From contig NZ_MECJ01000038.1 in NCBI RefSeq assembly GCF_014596475.1, positions 1 through 64,000 on the forward strand: DNA of 64,000 nucleotides. The letters are read 5' to 3'. The notes under the pieces are model-generated. The model had not been told where the DNA came from and made no database searches. It saw nothing but the letters and a program-made list of their open reading frames with translations. Below, in pieces: positions 51,580 to 60,500 of the stretch. This stretch comes from Streptomyces sp. CBMA152 (lineage in GTDB: Bacteria; Actinomycetota; Actinomycetes; Streptomycetales; Streptomycetaceae). Position 1 is the stretch's first letter. Every line of letters starts with the position of its first letter. The position numbers and the translations under genes are program-made.

Positions 51580-52929
51580 TCAGCTCTTCTTCGCCAGCGT
51601 CATGTCGATGGCGTTGCCGGGCCCGGCGGTGAAGGCGCTCAGGATGTCGTTGAACGCGCCGCAGTTCTTGAGGGCGGGGAGCGTGTACACACCCTTGAGC
51701 TTGCCGCCGCCCAGCGGGTCGAACCTGCCGTCCGACGTCAGGTTGATGTCTGCTGGGGTACCGGTCCCGCAGTCCGCGCCGCCGCCCAGTGGGATGCCGA
51801 AGATCGCGATCTGGGGGAGCTTCACGTTCATACGGGACTTGGCGGTGAGGTCACCGGCGGCGCTGAGCGTGCCCGTCGTCCGTTCCACCTGCTGGAACTC
51901 GATCTTCGCGGTCGCGGGGAGGAAGCCGAGGATCGAGAACTTGCCGGTGGTCGGGTCGAGCGTCAGGTCCGCTTTGTACGAGCCGGACGCGAGGTCGAAG
52001 TCGGCCTCGATGCCCCCGCCGAGCGCCGCGGTCCCGTTGGCGGCCTTGATGGACGAGCTGCCGGTGAGGCCGTAGCTGAGGTGGATGGGTGGGTTGGGGT
52101 TGATGGGATTGGTCGGGTTGGTCGGGCTTGTTGGGTTCGTAGGGTTGGTTGGACTGGTGGGGTTGGTCGGGTTCGTAGGGTTCGTGGGGCTGGTTGGGTT
52201 TGTAGGGTTGGTCGGGCTCGTTGGATTCGTCGGGCTGGTGGGGTTCGTTGGATTGGTTGGGCTCGTCGGGTTGGTGGGATTCGTGGGGTTGTTGTCCACG
52301 ACCTTGAAGCGGTGCAGGGTCTTGTCGGTCGACGTCAGGGTGCAGGCCGCGTCGAACGTGTCCTTGCCCGTGACCAGTTGCACCGGCTTGCCGTTGGCAT
52401 CCCGCGCGATCATGTCGTGCAGGGAGATGTTGTTGACGTCGATGCTGCCGTCGCCGACCTGGTCGAAGGTGAGCGAGGGCGCGTGCCCCGTGGCGACGAC
52501 GGTGAAGTCGGCCGGCGGGCTGGGGATGTTGCCCTTGGCCACGTCGTTCTCGACCTTGATGCCGGAGAGCGGTCCGGACGGGGTGTTCACCGTGACGTCG
52601 GCGGTCGCCTTGCCCTCCAGCGTCTTCGCGCCGACCAGGCCCAGGCCCTGCGCGGCGCGGGAGCTCACCAGGGTGGCGGAGGTGATCTCGAAGGCCGGGG
52701 TCGCCTGGCCCTTCTGGATCTCGGCCGGGATGTCCGCCGTGATGGTGATCTTGATCGGATCGGCGTTGATCAGCGGGAAGACGCAGGAGTAGTCCTGAAC
52801 CAGCCTGGCCGGTACCGCCGTTGCGGTCCCGGCCGCACCGACGGACACCACGGCGGCGACCACGCCGGTGGCGGTGACGACGGCCAGCGTGGGCAGGGCC
52901 CTCCTGGACCGTTTTCTCTGAATTCCCAT
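51580..52929 (-). CDS. Secreted DUF6801 protein with Asn/Ser-Pro-Thr repeat
   Basis: A 449-aa exported protein. The signal peptide carries a basic RKRSRR start and cleaves near TATAVPA. A DUF6801 domain (about 40-205) opens with YSCVFPLINADPIKITITADIP and includes SSRAAQGLGLVGAKTLEGKA. Twenty tandem [N/S]PT triplets follow (about 214-273). A distinct C-terminal domain (HLSYGLTGSSSIKAANG to NCGAFNDILSAFTAGPGN) ends the protein. There is no membrane anchor, so it is secreted or held by non-covalent contact. The repeat probably spans the wall. ATG 52929 lies behind GAGAGGCAG. Confidence 0.82.
   Translation of the reverse strand: MGIQRKRSRRALPTLAVVTATGVVAAVVSVGAAGTATAVPARLVQDYSCVFPLINADPIKITITADIPAEIQKGQATPAFEITSATLVSSRAAQGLGLVGAKTLEGKATADVTVNTPSGPLSGIKVENDVAKGNIPSPPADFTVVATGHAPSLTFDQVGDGSIDVNNISLHDMIARDANGKPVQLVTGKDTFDAACTLTSTDKTLHRFKVVDNNPTNPTNPTSPTNPTNPTSPTNPTSPTNPTNPTSPTNPTNPTNPTSPTNPTNPTSPTNPTNPINPNPPIHLSYGLTGSSSIKAANGTAALGGGIEADFDLASGSYKADLTLDPTTGKFSILGFLPATAKIEFQQVERTTGTLSAAGDLTAKSRMNVKLPQIAIFGIPLGGGADCGTGTPADINLTSDGRFDPLGGGKLKGVYTLPALKNCGAFNDILSAFTAGPGNAIDMTLAKKS
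52111..52290. repeat. Nine-base tandem repeat encoding [N/S]PT, 20 units
   Basis: Degenerate 9-base units (GGT-CGG-GTT type on the + strand) encode Asn-Pro-Thr or Ser-Pro-Thr on the - strand. Synonymous variation between units shows protein-level selection and some age. Confidence 0.9.
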
Positions 52930-53023
52930 GAGCTGCCTCTCGCGTTGCGTGGTACGGGCGCGAACGGATGCGGGGCCCCCGGGTGCAACGGGAGCGATAC
53001 TCTCGTCTTTCGGCTGGGGAAAC

Positions 53024-53035
53024 TACTGGGGAGTA
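53024..53035. promoter_or_regulatory. Palindrome C upstream of the leftward DUF6801 gene
   Basis: TACT-GGGG-AGTA, 95 bases before the start codon at 52929. Half-sites match the other DUF6801 promoters. Confidence 0.45.
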
Positions 53036-53162
53036 AGGTGGGGGTCAAGGGCAAATTCGCCATCGATCAGCAAGGAATGGGTAATTGGCATCGCGTGACG
53101 AATCGGTCGGTCTTTTTCCGTCGGTGGGTGCGCATTCCTCACGGCCTGCCGACCCGATTCGG

Positions 53163-53178
53163 CCGTTACTCGTAACGG
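53163..53178. promoter_or_regulatory. Palindrome B upstream of the LAGTG DUF6801 gene
   Basis: CCGTTAC-TC-GTAACGG, perfect 7-bp arms, three bases upstream of the predicted -35 box. Confidence 0.55.
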
Positions 53179-53181
53179 CTG

Positions 53182-53210
53182 TTGACCGCCCCCGGTCCCT
53201 TCAGTACGTT
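53182..53210 (+). promoter_or_regulatory. Predicted promoter of the sortase-anchored DUF6801 gene
   Basis: TTGACC (53182-53187), 17 bases, then TACGTT (53205-53210). The expected transcript start leaves about 40 bases of leader before ATG 53256. The 326-base divergent region also holds palindromes B and C and no ORF of its own. Confidence 0.5.
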
Positions 53211-53255
53211 CCCGGGAGTATGGGAGTTCCTGAATGTGGGACGAGGGTGAAACGC

Positions 53256-54245
53256 ATGCGCAGCGGTTCCGTCGCGCTGGTGGTCGCGGGAGTCGTCGGC
53301 GCCACGGGTGCCGTGCTTCTGACCTGCGGAACGGGCAGCGCGATCGCCGTGGAGGCGAAGCTTTCACAGACGTACGAGTGTAAATTCCCGCTGATCGGCG
53401 CCGATTCGCTGAAAGTCGCGATCACCGCCGATCTGCCCGCCTCGATTCCGGTCAACACGCAGACGGGCGCGATAAAGATCGACGCATTGTCCACGGTGAG
53501 CTCGCGGGCGGCGCAGGGGCTCGGCCTGGTGGGCGCGAAGACCGTGGAGGGGGTCGCGTCCGCGAGTGCCACGGTGAATCTGCCGGGCGGGGAACAGCTC
53601 GACGTCGGCATCGACAACACCGTCGAAAAGGCCAATGTGCCGAGCCCGCCGAAGGATTTCGAGGTCAAGGCATCGGGCTCGGCGCCTTCGCTCTCCTTCC
53701 GCCGACCCGGCGCGGCCACCATCGACGTCAACAGCATCACGCTGAAACTCACGGCCCGGGATGCGGCGGGCAAGGTCGTCCAACTCCCGCCCTTCGGCGA
53801 CGTGTTCGAGGCACCGTGCACGCTCAAGCCGGCCGACCAGAACAAGACACTGCACCGGTTCACGATCACCGGCGCCGACCCGACGGGCCCGACCCCCACC
53901 CCCACGGGCCCCGCACCGACCCCCACTACGACGGCCGGTCCCACCCCATCGAGCCCGACCCCGACCGGCCCCGCTCCGACCGGGCCGGGCAGCACCCCGA
54001 GCTCCGGCACCACGGGTACGCCCACCGCACCCGGCGCGGGCACCACGGGCGGCGGCAGCGGCGGCACCGACCTGACCACCCACGTCAACGGCCCCGGTGA
54101 CGGATCGGGCGACGGCCACGGCAGCCTCGCGGGTACGGGAGTCACCACCGTCGGCGCGTTGCTCACCGGCGCGGGGCTGCTCGGCGCGGCGGGTATCGCG
54201 GCCACCCACTATCTGCCTCGCCGCATCCGGGGCGAGGACGACTGA
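53256..54245 (+). CDS. Sortase-anchored DUF6801 surface protein
   Basis: A 329-aa exported protein. The signal peptide is followed by a DUF6801 domain (YECKFPLIGADSLKVAITADLP, SSRAAQGLGLVGAKTVEG), then a Pro/Thr/Gly-rich stalk (about 210-285). It ends in a cell-wall sorting signal: LAGTG at 291-295, a hydrophobic stretch and the basic tail PRRIRGEDD. LAXTG is the motif used by Streptomyces class E sortases, so the protein should be linked covalently to peptidoglycan. ATG 53256 has GAGGG eight bases upstream; GTG 53247 would add three residues. Confidence 0.82.
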   Translation: MRSGSVALVVAGVVGATGAVLLTCGTGSAIAVEAKLSQTYECKFPLIGADSLKVAITADLPASIPVNTQTGAIKIDALSTVSSRAAQGLGLVGAKTVEGVASASATVNLPGGEQLDVGIDNTVEKANVPSPPKDFEVKASGSAPSLSFRRPGAATIDVNSITLKLTARDAAGKVVQLPPFGDVFEAPCTLKPADQNKTLHRFTITGADPTGPTPTPTGPAPTPTTTAGPTPSSPTPTGPAPTGPGSTPSSGTTGTPTAPGAGTTGGGSGGTDLTTHVNGPGDGSGDGHGSLAGTGVTTVGALLTGAGLLGAAGIAATHYLPRRIRGEDD

Positions 54246-54360
54246 GCACTCCGCTGGAAGTGTGGATGTTCGGCTGCGGACCGTGCGTGGCTTGTCGCGC
54301 AGTTCCCCGCGCCCCTAAAAGACAGGGGGCGCGGAACCGCATCGGCATCCCACACGCCGC

Positions 54361-55338
54361 TCAGCCCGCCCGACCAGCCCCCCGCCGACGCAGCACCACC
54401 CACACCCCGCCCCCCACCACCACTAGCCCGGCCAAGGCCACGACCGTCCAGTTCACCGTCGCGTAGTCGACCTCCGCGCTCTCCACCAGGTTCCCGGCCG
54501 TGTCGCTGGCGGTGACCTCCACGTTCCCCCAGTCCACCAGCGGCGGGCTCACCCACTTCTGGGTGACCTCGACGCGCTGGCCTGGCAGCAGTTCGGCGGG
54601 GAGCCGTCGCCCCGGCGGCTCGAACGCGGTGTGTCCGAACACCCCCTTCGCCCGCAGGCTCACCTGTGGCGACAGCATCACGTTGCCGCTGTTGACCAGC
54701 GCGTACGAGATGGTCGCCGCGCGTTTCGCGCCGGGAACGAGTGGGGCGGTGTAGCGGAACCGTACGTTCTCGATGCGCAGCCGCTGCACGCGAGCGCCGT
54801 TCACCTTGAGGTAGACGCGCGCCCCGACCGCCTGCTGGACCGCGACCCCGTTGCCGTTGGACGCGCCGAGGTGGGGGTCGAGGGCGACGATCGCGCCCGG
54901 GTGGTCGCCCGGTTCGGCGTCCTTGGGCACGGTGAGGGTGAACGGGACGGTGGCCTCGCCGCCCGCCGCGATGGTGACCTCGGAACGGTCCAGACGCGTC
55001 CATGCCCCGACGCCGCTCATCCGCTCGTTCCTGCCGCGCACCGCGAAACCGCCGTCGCGCGGGGTGTTGTAGCCGTCAGTCCCGTACAACTGGAAGGTCG
55101 TCTCACGGGCGCCGAGGTTCTTGACCGTCACCTGGTCGCGGACGGTCGCGCCGCGGTCGGCCGTCATACGGAAGTACGCCCGGGGCTGCGCGTTCTTCGC
55201 GCCCTGAGCAACGGGGAAGACCGACCACCGGCCGTTGTCGGCGGCTTGTGCGGAAGTGCTCGGCAGGGTCGCGGATACGCACACCGCGAGCAGACCGAGG
55301 ACGACGAGGAAGGCGTGTCTCACGTGCGGTTGTCTCAT
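54361..55338 (-). CDS. DUF916-type (WxL-interacting protein-like) membrane protein
   Basis: A 325-aa exported protein. The signal peptide ends near SAQAAD. A DUF916-like domain follows (about 35-165; AYFRMTADRGATVRDQVTVKNLGARETTFQLYGTDGYN and TLTVPKDAEPGDHPGAIVAL), then a second immunoglobulin-like region. One C-terminal helix (about 296-317) ends in RRRGAGRAG. In Firmicutes this architecture is the WxL-interacting protein that binds peptidoglycan and WxL-domain partners. The gene upstream on the same strand encodes a WxL-like C-terminal domain, so the pair is preserved here. ATG 55338 with GGTGAG upstream was chosen. Confidence 0.78.
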   Translation of the reverse strand: MRQPHVRHAFLVVLGLLAVCVSATLPSTSAQAADNGRWSVFPVAQGAKNAQPRAYFRMTADRGATVRDQVTVKNLGARETTFQLYGTDGYNTPRDGGFAVRGRNERMSGVGAWTRLDRSEVTIAAGGEATVPFTLTVPKDAEPGDHPGAIVALDPHLGASNGNGVAVQQAVGARVYLKVNGARVQRLRIENVRFRYTAPLVPGAKRAATISYALVNSGNVMLSPQVSLRAKGVFGHTAFEPPGRRLPAELLPGQRVEVTQKWVSPPLVDWGNVEVTASDTAGNLVESAEVDYATVNWTVVALAGLVVVGGGVWVVLRRRGAGRAG

Positions 55339-55423
55339 ACGTATCTCACCGCCGGGGGAAGGGGAGTCGGGGACGGGAGATGGGCCGGTCGCCGTGTGCG
55401 ACCGGCCCACGAGGAGGCGTGAC

Positions 55424-56647
55424 TCACGTCAGGGTCAGCGTGAGCACGGCCTTGTAGTCGCCCGCCGCCGCGGTCGCGGGGATGTTCAGGGAAAGACCGC
55501 TGTCCACGGCGAACTGGCCGCCGGTCGCCGCCGCGTCCGGAGCGCTGGCCAGCGTCGCGCCGACGGTCCCGACGGTGCCCTCGGAACCGGCCACGCAGTT
55601 GCTCTTGGAGCCGGGAGACGTCACACAGGCGGGCTTCCAGCTCAGCTTGTCCGCGCCGATCGACCCGGCCGTACCGGTGAAGTCGCTGACCTTGCCGGTG
55701 AGCGACCAGCCGGTGGCGCCGTTGCGGCCGTCCTTGACGGTGACCGTCTGGAGATTGCCGCTGGAGACACCGCCCGCACCCTGGTTCACCGAGGACAGGG
55801 CCACGCTGTCACCGGGCTGGCTCATGGAGAGCGTTCCGGCCACGGCCTTGACCTGCGTACTCAGGTTCTGCTGAGCGGTCGAACCACCCGGCGAGGTCGG
55901 GTTGGTGGGGTTGGTCGGGTTCGTTGGGTTCGTTGGGTTGGTCGGATTCGTTGGGTTGGTTGGGTTGGTTGGGTTCGTCGGGTTGGTCGGGTTGGTGGGG
56001 CTCGTCGGGTTCTTCGGTACGACCTTGAAGGCCGCCAGGACCTTGTTCGTCGACTTGAGCGTGCAGGGCGCGTCGAAGGTGTCCTTGCCCGTGACGAGTT
56101 GGATCGGCTTGCCGTTGGCGTCCCGCACGATCATGTCGTGCAGGTTGATGCCGTCCACCTCGATGCGCGCGTCCCCGGGTGTGTTGAAGGTGAGGGACGG
56201 TGCGTTGCCCGTGGCGTTGACGGTGAAGTCGGCCGGCGGGCTGGGGATGTTGGTCTTCGCGACCGTGTTCTCGACGCCGATCCCGGAGAGCGGCCCGTCC
56301 GGTGTGTAGACGGTGACACTCGCCGTCGCCTTTCCCTCCAGCGTCTTGCCGCCGACGAGCCCGAGCCCCTGCGCCGCGCGCGAGCTGACCTTCGTGGCCG
56401 CGTTGACCGCGAACGCCGGCGACGGCGTTCCCGCCTCGATCTGGCTCGGAATGTCGGCCGTGATCGTCGCCTCGATCGGGTCATTGCTGATCAGCGGAAA
56501 TACACAGTCGTACTGCTGGACAAGCTTTGCGGGATCTGCCTGCGCGGTCCCGGCGCCCGCGAAGCCGAGCAGCCCCGCGACCACGCCGCCTGCTGCCGCG
56601 ACGGCCAGCACGGATCGCGCCCCGGCCTTTCTCTCCAAAGCTCCCAT
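55424..56647 (-). CDS. Secreted DUF6801 protein with WxL-like C-terminal domain
   Basis: A 407-aa exported protein. A signal peptide (to about AQADPA) precedes a DUF6801 domain (YDCVFPLISNDPIEATITADIP, SSRAAQGLGLVGGKTLEGKA). A block of 13 [N/S]PT triplets (about 213-251) is followed by a C-terminal domain (about 270-407) that reads like a WxL domain: TVTVKDGRNGATGWSLTGKV with W314-S-L, ADKLSWKPAC with W337, and a final AGDYKAVLTLTLT. The distal WxL position has become L-T-L. ATG 56647 follows GAGAGGTGG. It is 85 bases upstream of the DUF916-like gene and probably shares its transcript. Confidence 0.8.
   Translation of the reverse strand: MGALERKAGARSVLAVAAAGGVVAGLLGFAGAGTAQADPAKLVQQYDCVFPLISNDPIEATITADIPSQIEAGTPSPAFAVNAATKVSSRAAQGLGLVGGKTLEGKATASVTVYTPDGPLSGIGVENTVAKTNIPSPPADFTVNATGNAPSLTFNTPGDARIEVDGINLHDMIVRDANGKPIQLVTGKDTFDAPCTLKSTNKVLAAFKVVPKNPTSPTNPTNPTNPTNPTNPTNPTNPTNPTNPTNPTNPTSPGGSTAQQNLSTQVKAVAGTLSMSQPGDSVALSSVNQGAGGVSSGNLQTVTVKDGRNGATGWSLTGKVSDFTGTAGSIGADKLSWKPACVTSPGSKSNCVAGSEGTVGTVGATLASAPDAAATGGQFAVDSGLSLNIPATAAAGDYKAVLTLTLT
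55895..56011. repeat. Nine-base tandem repeat encoding [N/S]PT, 13 units
   Basis: Twelve NPT and one SPT unit on the - strand, more uniform than the 20-unit array of the paralogue. Confidence 0.9.
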
Positions 56648-57501
56648 GAGCCACCTCTCGTGTTGTACGGACAGTGCGGAACTGGCGCGAACACTTGGGC
56701 CTGAGGGTGTGTGAAGGGCGGAAAGTTCCGCGTTTCGGATGCGTAAACTACTTGCGAGTAGGTGGTCGGTCAAGGCGTGGATATGCAAGGCTGTCGAGGG
56801 GTTAAGGGAATCCCCGGTTCTTGTCACCGCGATGAGTGGCGCCGCCGCACTTTTTGTCTCTTCCGTACAAAAGCCCAGGGGTCTCCGGGCTGCCAACCGC
56901 CCTGCCCGGCAGTGGAATTCAAGAATTCACGCGTACGTAATTCACCATTGTGCGGGAGTTTCGTGGCCGGGGGTCCGCTCCGGGCTGCACGGCCCGCTGC
57001 GGACGCCGTCTCGCTGTCCGATACACCGAAATCGACCATCGACACCTCATTGCAACATGACGGAGTGTCAGATATGACGAGTCGTCAGGGAGGGTGACGC
57101 GCCCATGGGAGAGCGAGGCAGCGCGAAGGCCGGGCGGCAGATCGCTCACCCCTGCACGCGCGCCACCTCCCGTCGCCAGGCGCCCTGGCAGCTGTCCGTC
57201 CCGATGGGTATGGTCGGCTCCGGCCATCCGGCGGATGGTCACGTCTACGCGCATGGCACCACGTCCGCACCGGCCACCGGACCGACCACCGGACCGGCCG
57301 CGGGCGACCCTCCCCGTCCCGCCAGCCCGAGCCCCAGACCCACAGCACGTCCCGGCAACGGTACGAGTACCGCCCCGGCGGCCAGTCGTCGTCGGGCAGC
57401 CAGGCCTCCGGCTGCCCGTTGGGCACGCCGTCCCCCAGTACGCCCGGCTCGCCGTCGCCGCCACCCCCCTCATCTCCCCACCGGTCTGATTCGGAGTCTC
57501 C
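56648..57501. other. 854-base region between the DUF6801 island and the megasynthase
   Basis: It holds palindrome D, an AT-richer stretch with two GAATTC sites two bases apart (56915-56928), and the inverted repeat TGACGA-G-TCGTCA (57075-57087) followed by a GGGAGGG ribosome-like site. A rightward frame from ATG 57105 has good codon use for about 85 codons. From about 57360 the good codon use moves to another frame, which ends at 57505 overlapping the megasynthase ATG. It could be a small gene with a frameshift, or non-coding. No protein family was recognised. Confidence 0.4.
56749..56760. promoter_or_regulatory. Palindrome D upstream of the WxL-like DUF6801 gene
   Basis: TACT-TGCG-AGTA, 102 bases before the start codon at 56647, nearly the same distance as palindrome C from its gene. 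Confidence 0.45.
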
Positions 57502-60500
57502 ATGACGCCCGTTGCGCCGAACCGTGAACTCGTCGTCGGATTAAGCCCGTTGGGCCTGCCCGACCCACGCCTCGTCGCCGCCGTCTGCCGAGCCGGCGGA
57601 CTGGGTGTGCTCGACCTCGGCGCGGGCGATCGCAGTGCCCGCGACGCGCTCGCCCTGCTGCGGCGCTGGACGGCCGACTTCGGCGTAAGGGTCGGGCCGA
57701 CCTGCGCGCTCACCCCGGAGGAGCTGGCCGAGGAGTGCGGCGGCGCGTGCCCGGCGGTGGTGGTGCTCGCCAACGATGCACCATGGCGTCCAGACCAACT
57801 GCCCGCAGATGTGCGGGTGTTGATGGAGGTAAGTGATCCTGAGCAAGCCTGCCTCGCCGCGTCCCATGGCGCGTACGGGCTCGTCGCGCGCGGGAGCGAG
57901 TGCGGTGGCCGGACCGGTGAGCTGAGCACCTTCGTCCTGCTCCAGGCGTTGCTGGCCGACCCGGCGTACGACCTGCCCGTATGGGCGTGCGGGGGTATCG
58001 GTCCCCGTACCGCGGCGGCGGCCGTGGTCGGCGGGGCGGCCGGGGTCGTCCTCGACGTCCAGCTGGCGCTTCTCGCCGAGTCGGGGCTGCCGGACGAGAC
58101 CGCGGCGGCGCTGCGCACCACGGACGGGTCCGACACGACCGTGGTCGACGGTGTCCGGGCGCTGCGGCGCGAGCGTACGGGCGTCCAACTCCCCATCGGC
58201 CAGGACGGGTTCCTCGCCGCCCGGTTCGCAGGGCGGTGGGGCACTGTGGCGGGCGCGGTGCGCGGAGTGCGCGACGCGATCGGGGCCGTAGTGAGCGAGC
58301 CGGACGCCGCCCGCGTGCTGGCCCCCGACTCACCCATGGCGGCCGCCCTCGGTACCCGGCTCCCGCTCGTACAGGGCCCCATGACCCGCGTCAGCGACCA
58401 GGCCGGTTTCGCGGCGGCCGTGGCCCGCGAGGGGGCACTGCCGATGCTGGCGCTCGCTCTGTCGGACGGGGAGCAGAGCCGCGCCCTCCTGGAGCACACC
58501 CGCGCCGAGCTGGGCGAGCGGCCCTGGGGCGTGGGCATCCTCGGCTTCACGGACGGCCGGATCCGGGCGGAGCAGCTGGAGGCCGTACGAGCCGTCCGCC
58601 CCACGCATGCCATCGTCGCGGGCGGTCGTCCGTCCCAGGCCTCCGAGTTGGAGGCGGCGGGCATCCGGACGTTCCTGCATGTGCCCTCGGCGACGCTTCT
58701 CGGCCAATTCATTGACATGGGCATGCGTAGATTTGTCTTCGAAGGCGCCGAATGCGGCGGCCATGTCGGGCCGCGCAACAGCTTTCCGCTCTGGGAGGCG
58801 CAGCTCGCCGTCATCGAGGAATACGTGGCCGGTTCGCCCGGTACCGCATGCGACTTCGAAGTGCTGCTCGCGGGCGGCATCCACGACGAACGCTCCGCCG
58901 CGATGGCCGCCGCGCTCGCCGCCCCGTTGGCCGCTCGCGGGGTCGCGGTCGGTGTCCTCATGGGCACCGCCTACCTGTTCACCGCCGAGGCGGTGGAGTG
59001 CGGGGCCATCCAGCCGCTCTTCCAGCGCCAGGTGATCGAGGCGGGCGCGACCGCCCTCCTGGAGAGCGCCCCGGGCCATGCGACCCGCTGCGTCACCAGC
59101 CCGTACACCGACGACTACGCGACCGTACGCGCGCGCCTGCGGGCGGACGGTGTGCCGGACCCCGAGGCGTGGGCGGAGCTGGAGCAGCTGAACATCGGGC
59201 GGCTGCGGATCGCCAGCAAGGGTGTGGAGCGTCACGACGGCGAGTTGCGGCCGGTCGCCGAGCAGCGGCAGCTGGACGAGGGGATGTTCATGGCCGGGCA
59301 GGTCGCCGTGCTGCGGTCGGCGGCGACGACCGTCGGCGCGCTGCACGACGCCGTGACCGCGGGCGCGGCCGCTTTCGTACAGCGGCGCGCGCAGGAGCTG
59401 ACTCCGGGTGCGGCCGAGGAGAGCGTCGAGGCGCCGGCGCCGCTCGACATCGCTGTCGTGGGCATGGCCTGCATGTTTCCGCAGGCCCCCGATCTGGCGA
59501 CGTACTGGGCGAACATCGTGGGCGCCGTCGACGCGGTGACCGAGGTGCCCGCCGAGCGCTGGGACCCGGCGATCTACCACGACCCGACGGGCGAGCGCGC
59601 CGACACGACCCCGTCGCGGTGGGGCGGGTTCCTGCCGCCGATCCCCTTCGACCCGTTCGCGTACGGCATTCCACCCGCCTCGCTCGGCAGCATCGAACCG
59701 GTACAGCTACTCGCCCTCGAAGCCGCCCGGCGGGCCCTCGACGACGCCGGGTACGGCGACCGGCCGTTCGACCGCTCCCGTACGTCGGTGGTCTTCGGCG
59801 CCGAGTCCGGCAGCGACCTGTCCGGCGCGACCACGCTGCGCACCGTGCTGCCCGCATACGTCGGCGAGATCCCGGCCGCGATCGAGGAGCAGCTGCCGAG
59901 ACTCACCGAGGACTCCTTCCCCGGCATGCTCGCCAACGTCATCGCGGGCCGGATCGCCAACCGCCTCGACCTCGGCGGCGCCAACTACACCGTCGACGCC
60001 GCCTGCGCCTCCTCGCTCGCCGCGCTCGACGTCGCCTGCAAGGAACTCGCGTCCGGCAACAGCGAGTTGGTGCTCTGCGGTGGCGCGGACCTCCACAACG
60101 GCGTCAACGACTTCCTGCTCTTCTCGTCCGTCCGCGCCCTCTCCCCGAGCGGCCGCTCCCGTACGTTCGACGCTTCCGCCGACGGCACGGTCCTCGGCGA
60201 GGGCGTGGCCTGTATCGCACTGAAGCGCCTGGCCGACGCGGAGCGGGACGGCGACCGGGTGTACACCGTGATCAAGGGCATCGGCAGCGCCAGTGACGGC
60301 CGCTCACTCGGCCTCACCGCGCCCCGGCCCGAGGGTCAGCGGGCCGCGATGGAGCGTGCGTACCGGATCGCGGGTCTCTCGCCCGCCCAGGTGGGCCTGG
60401 TCGAGGCGCACGGGACGGGCACGGTGGTGGGTGACCGCACCGAACTGGCCACACTGACCGTCGTGTTCAGCGAGTCCGGCGCGGAGCCGGGCAGCTGCGC

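Noticed and set aside
52085..52792. Rightward ORF beginning with a VGLVGFVGLVG repeat, and a similar one at 55902-56309
   Set aside because: These are the antisense reading of the Asn/Ser-Pro-Thr repeats of the two leftward secreted proteins. The codon use and ribosome sites belong to the leftward genes.
57085..57426. Leftward ORF beginning MPNGQPEAWLPDDDW before the megasynthase
   Set aside because: It has a plausible first 45 residues but no ribosome site. The rest is Arg-rich and unlike coding sequence, and it mirrors the Ser/Pro-rich rightward frame.
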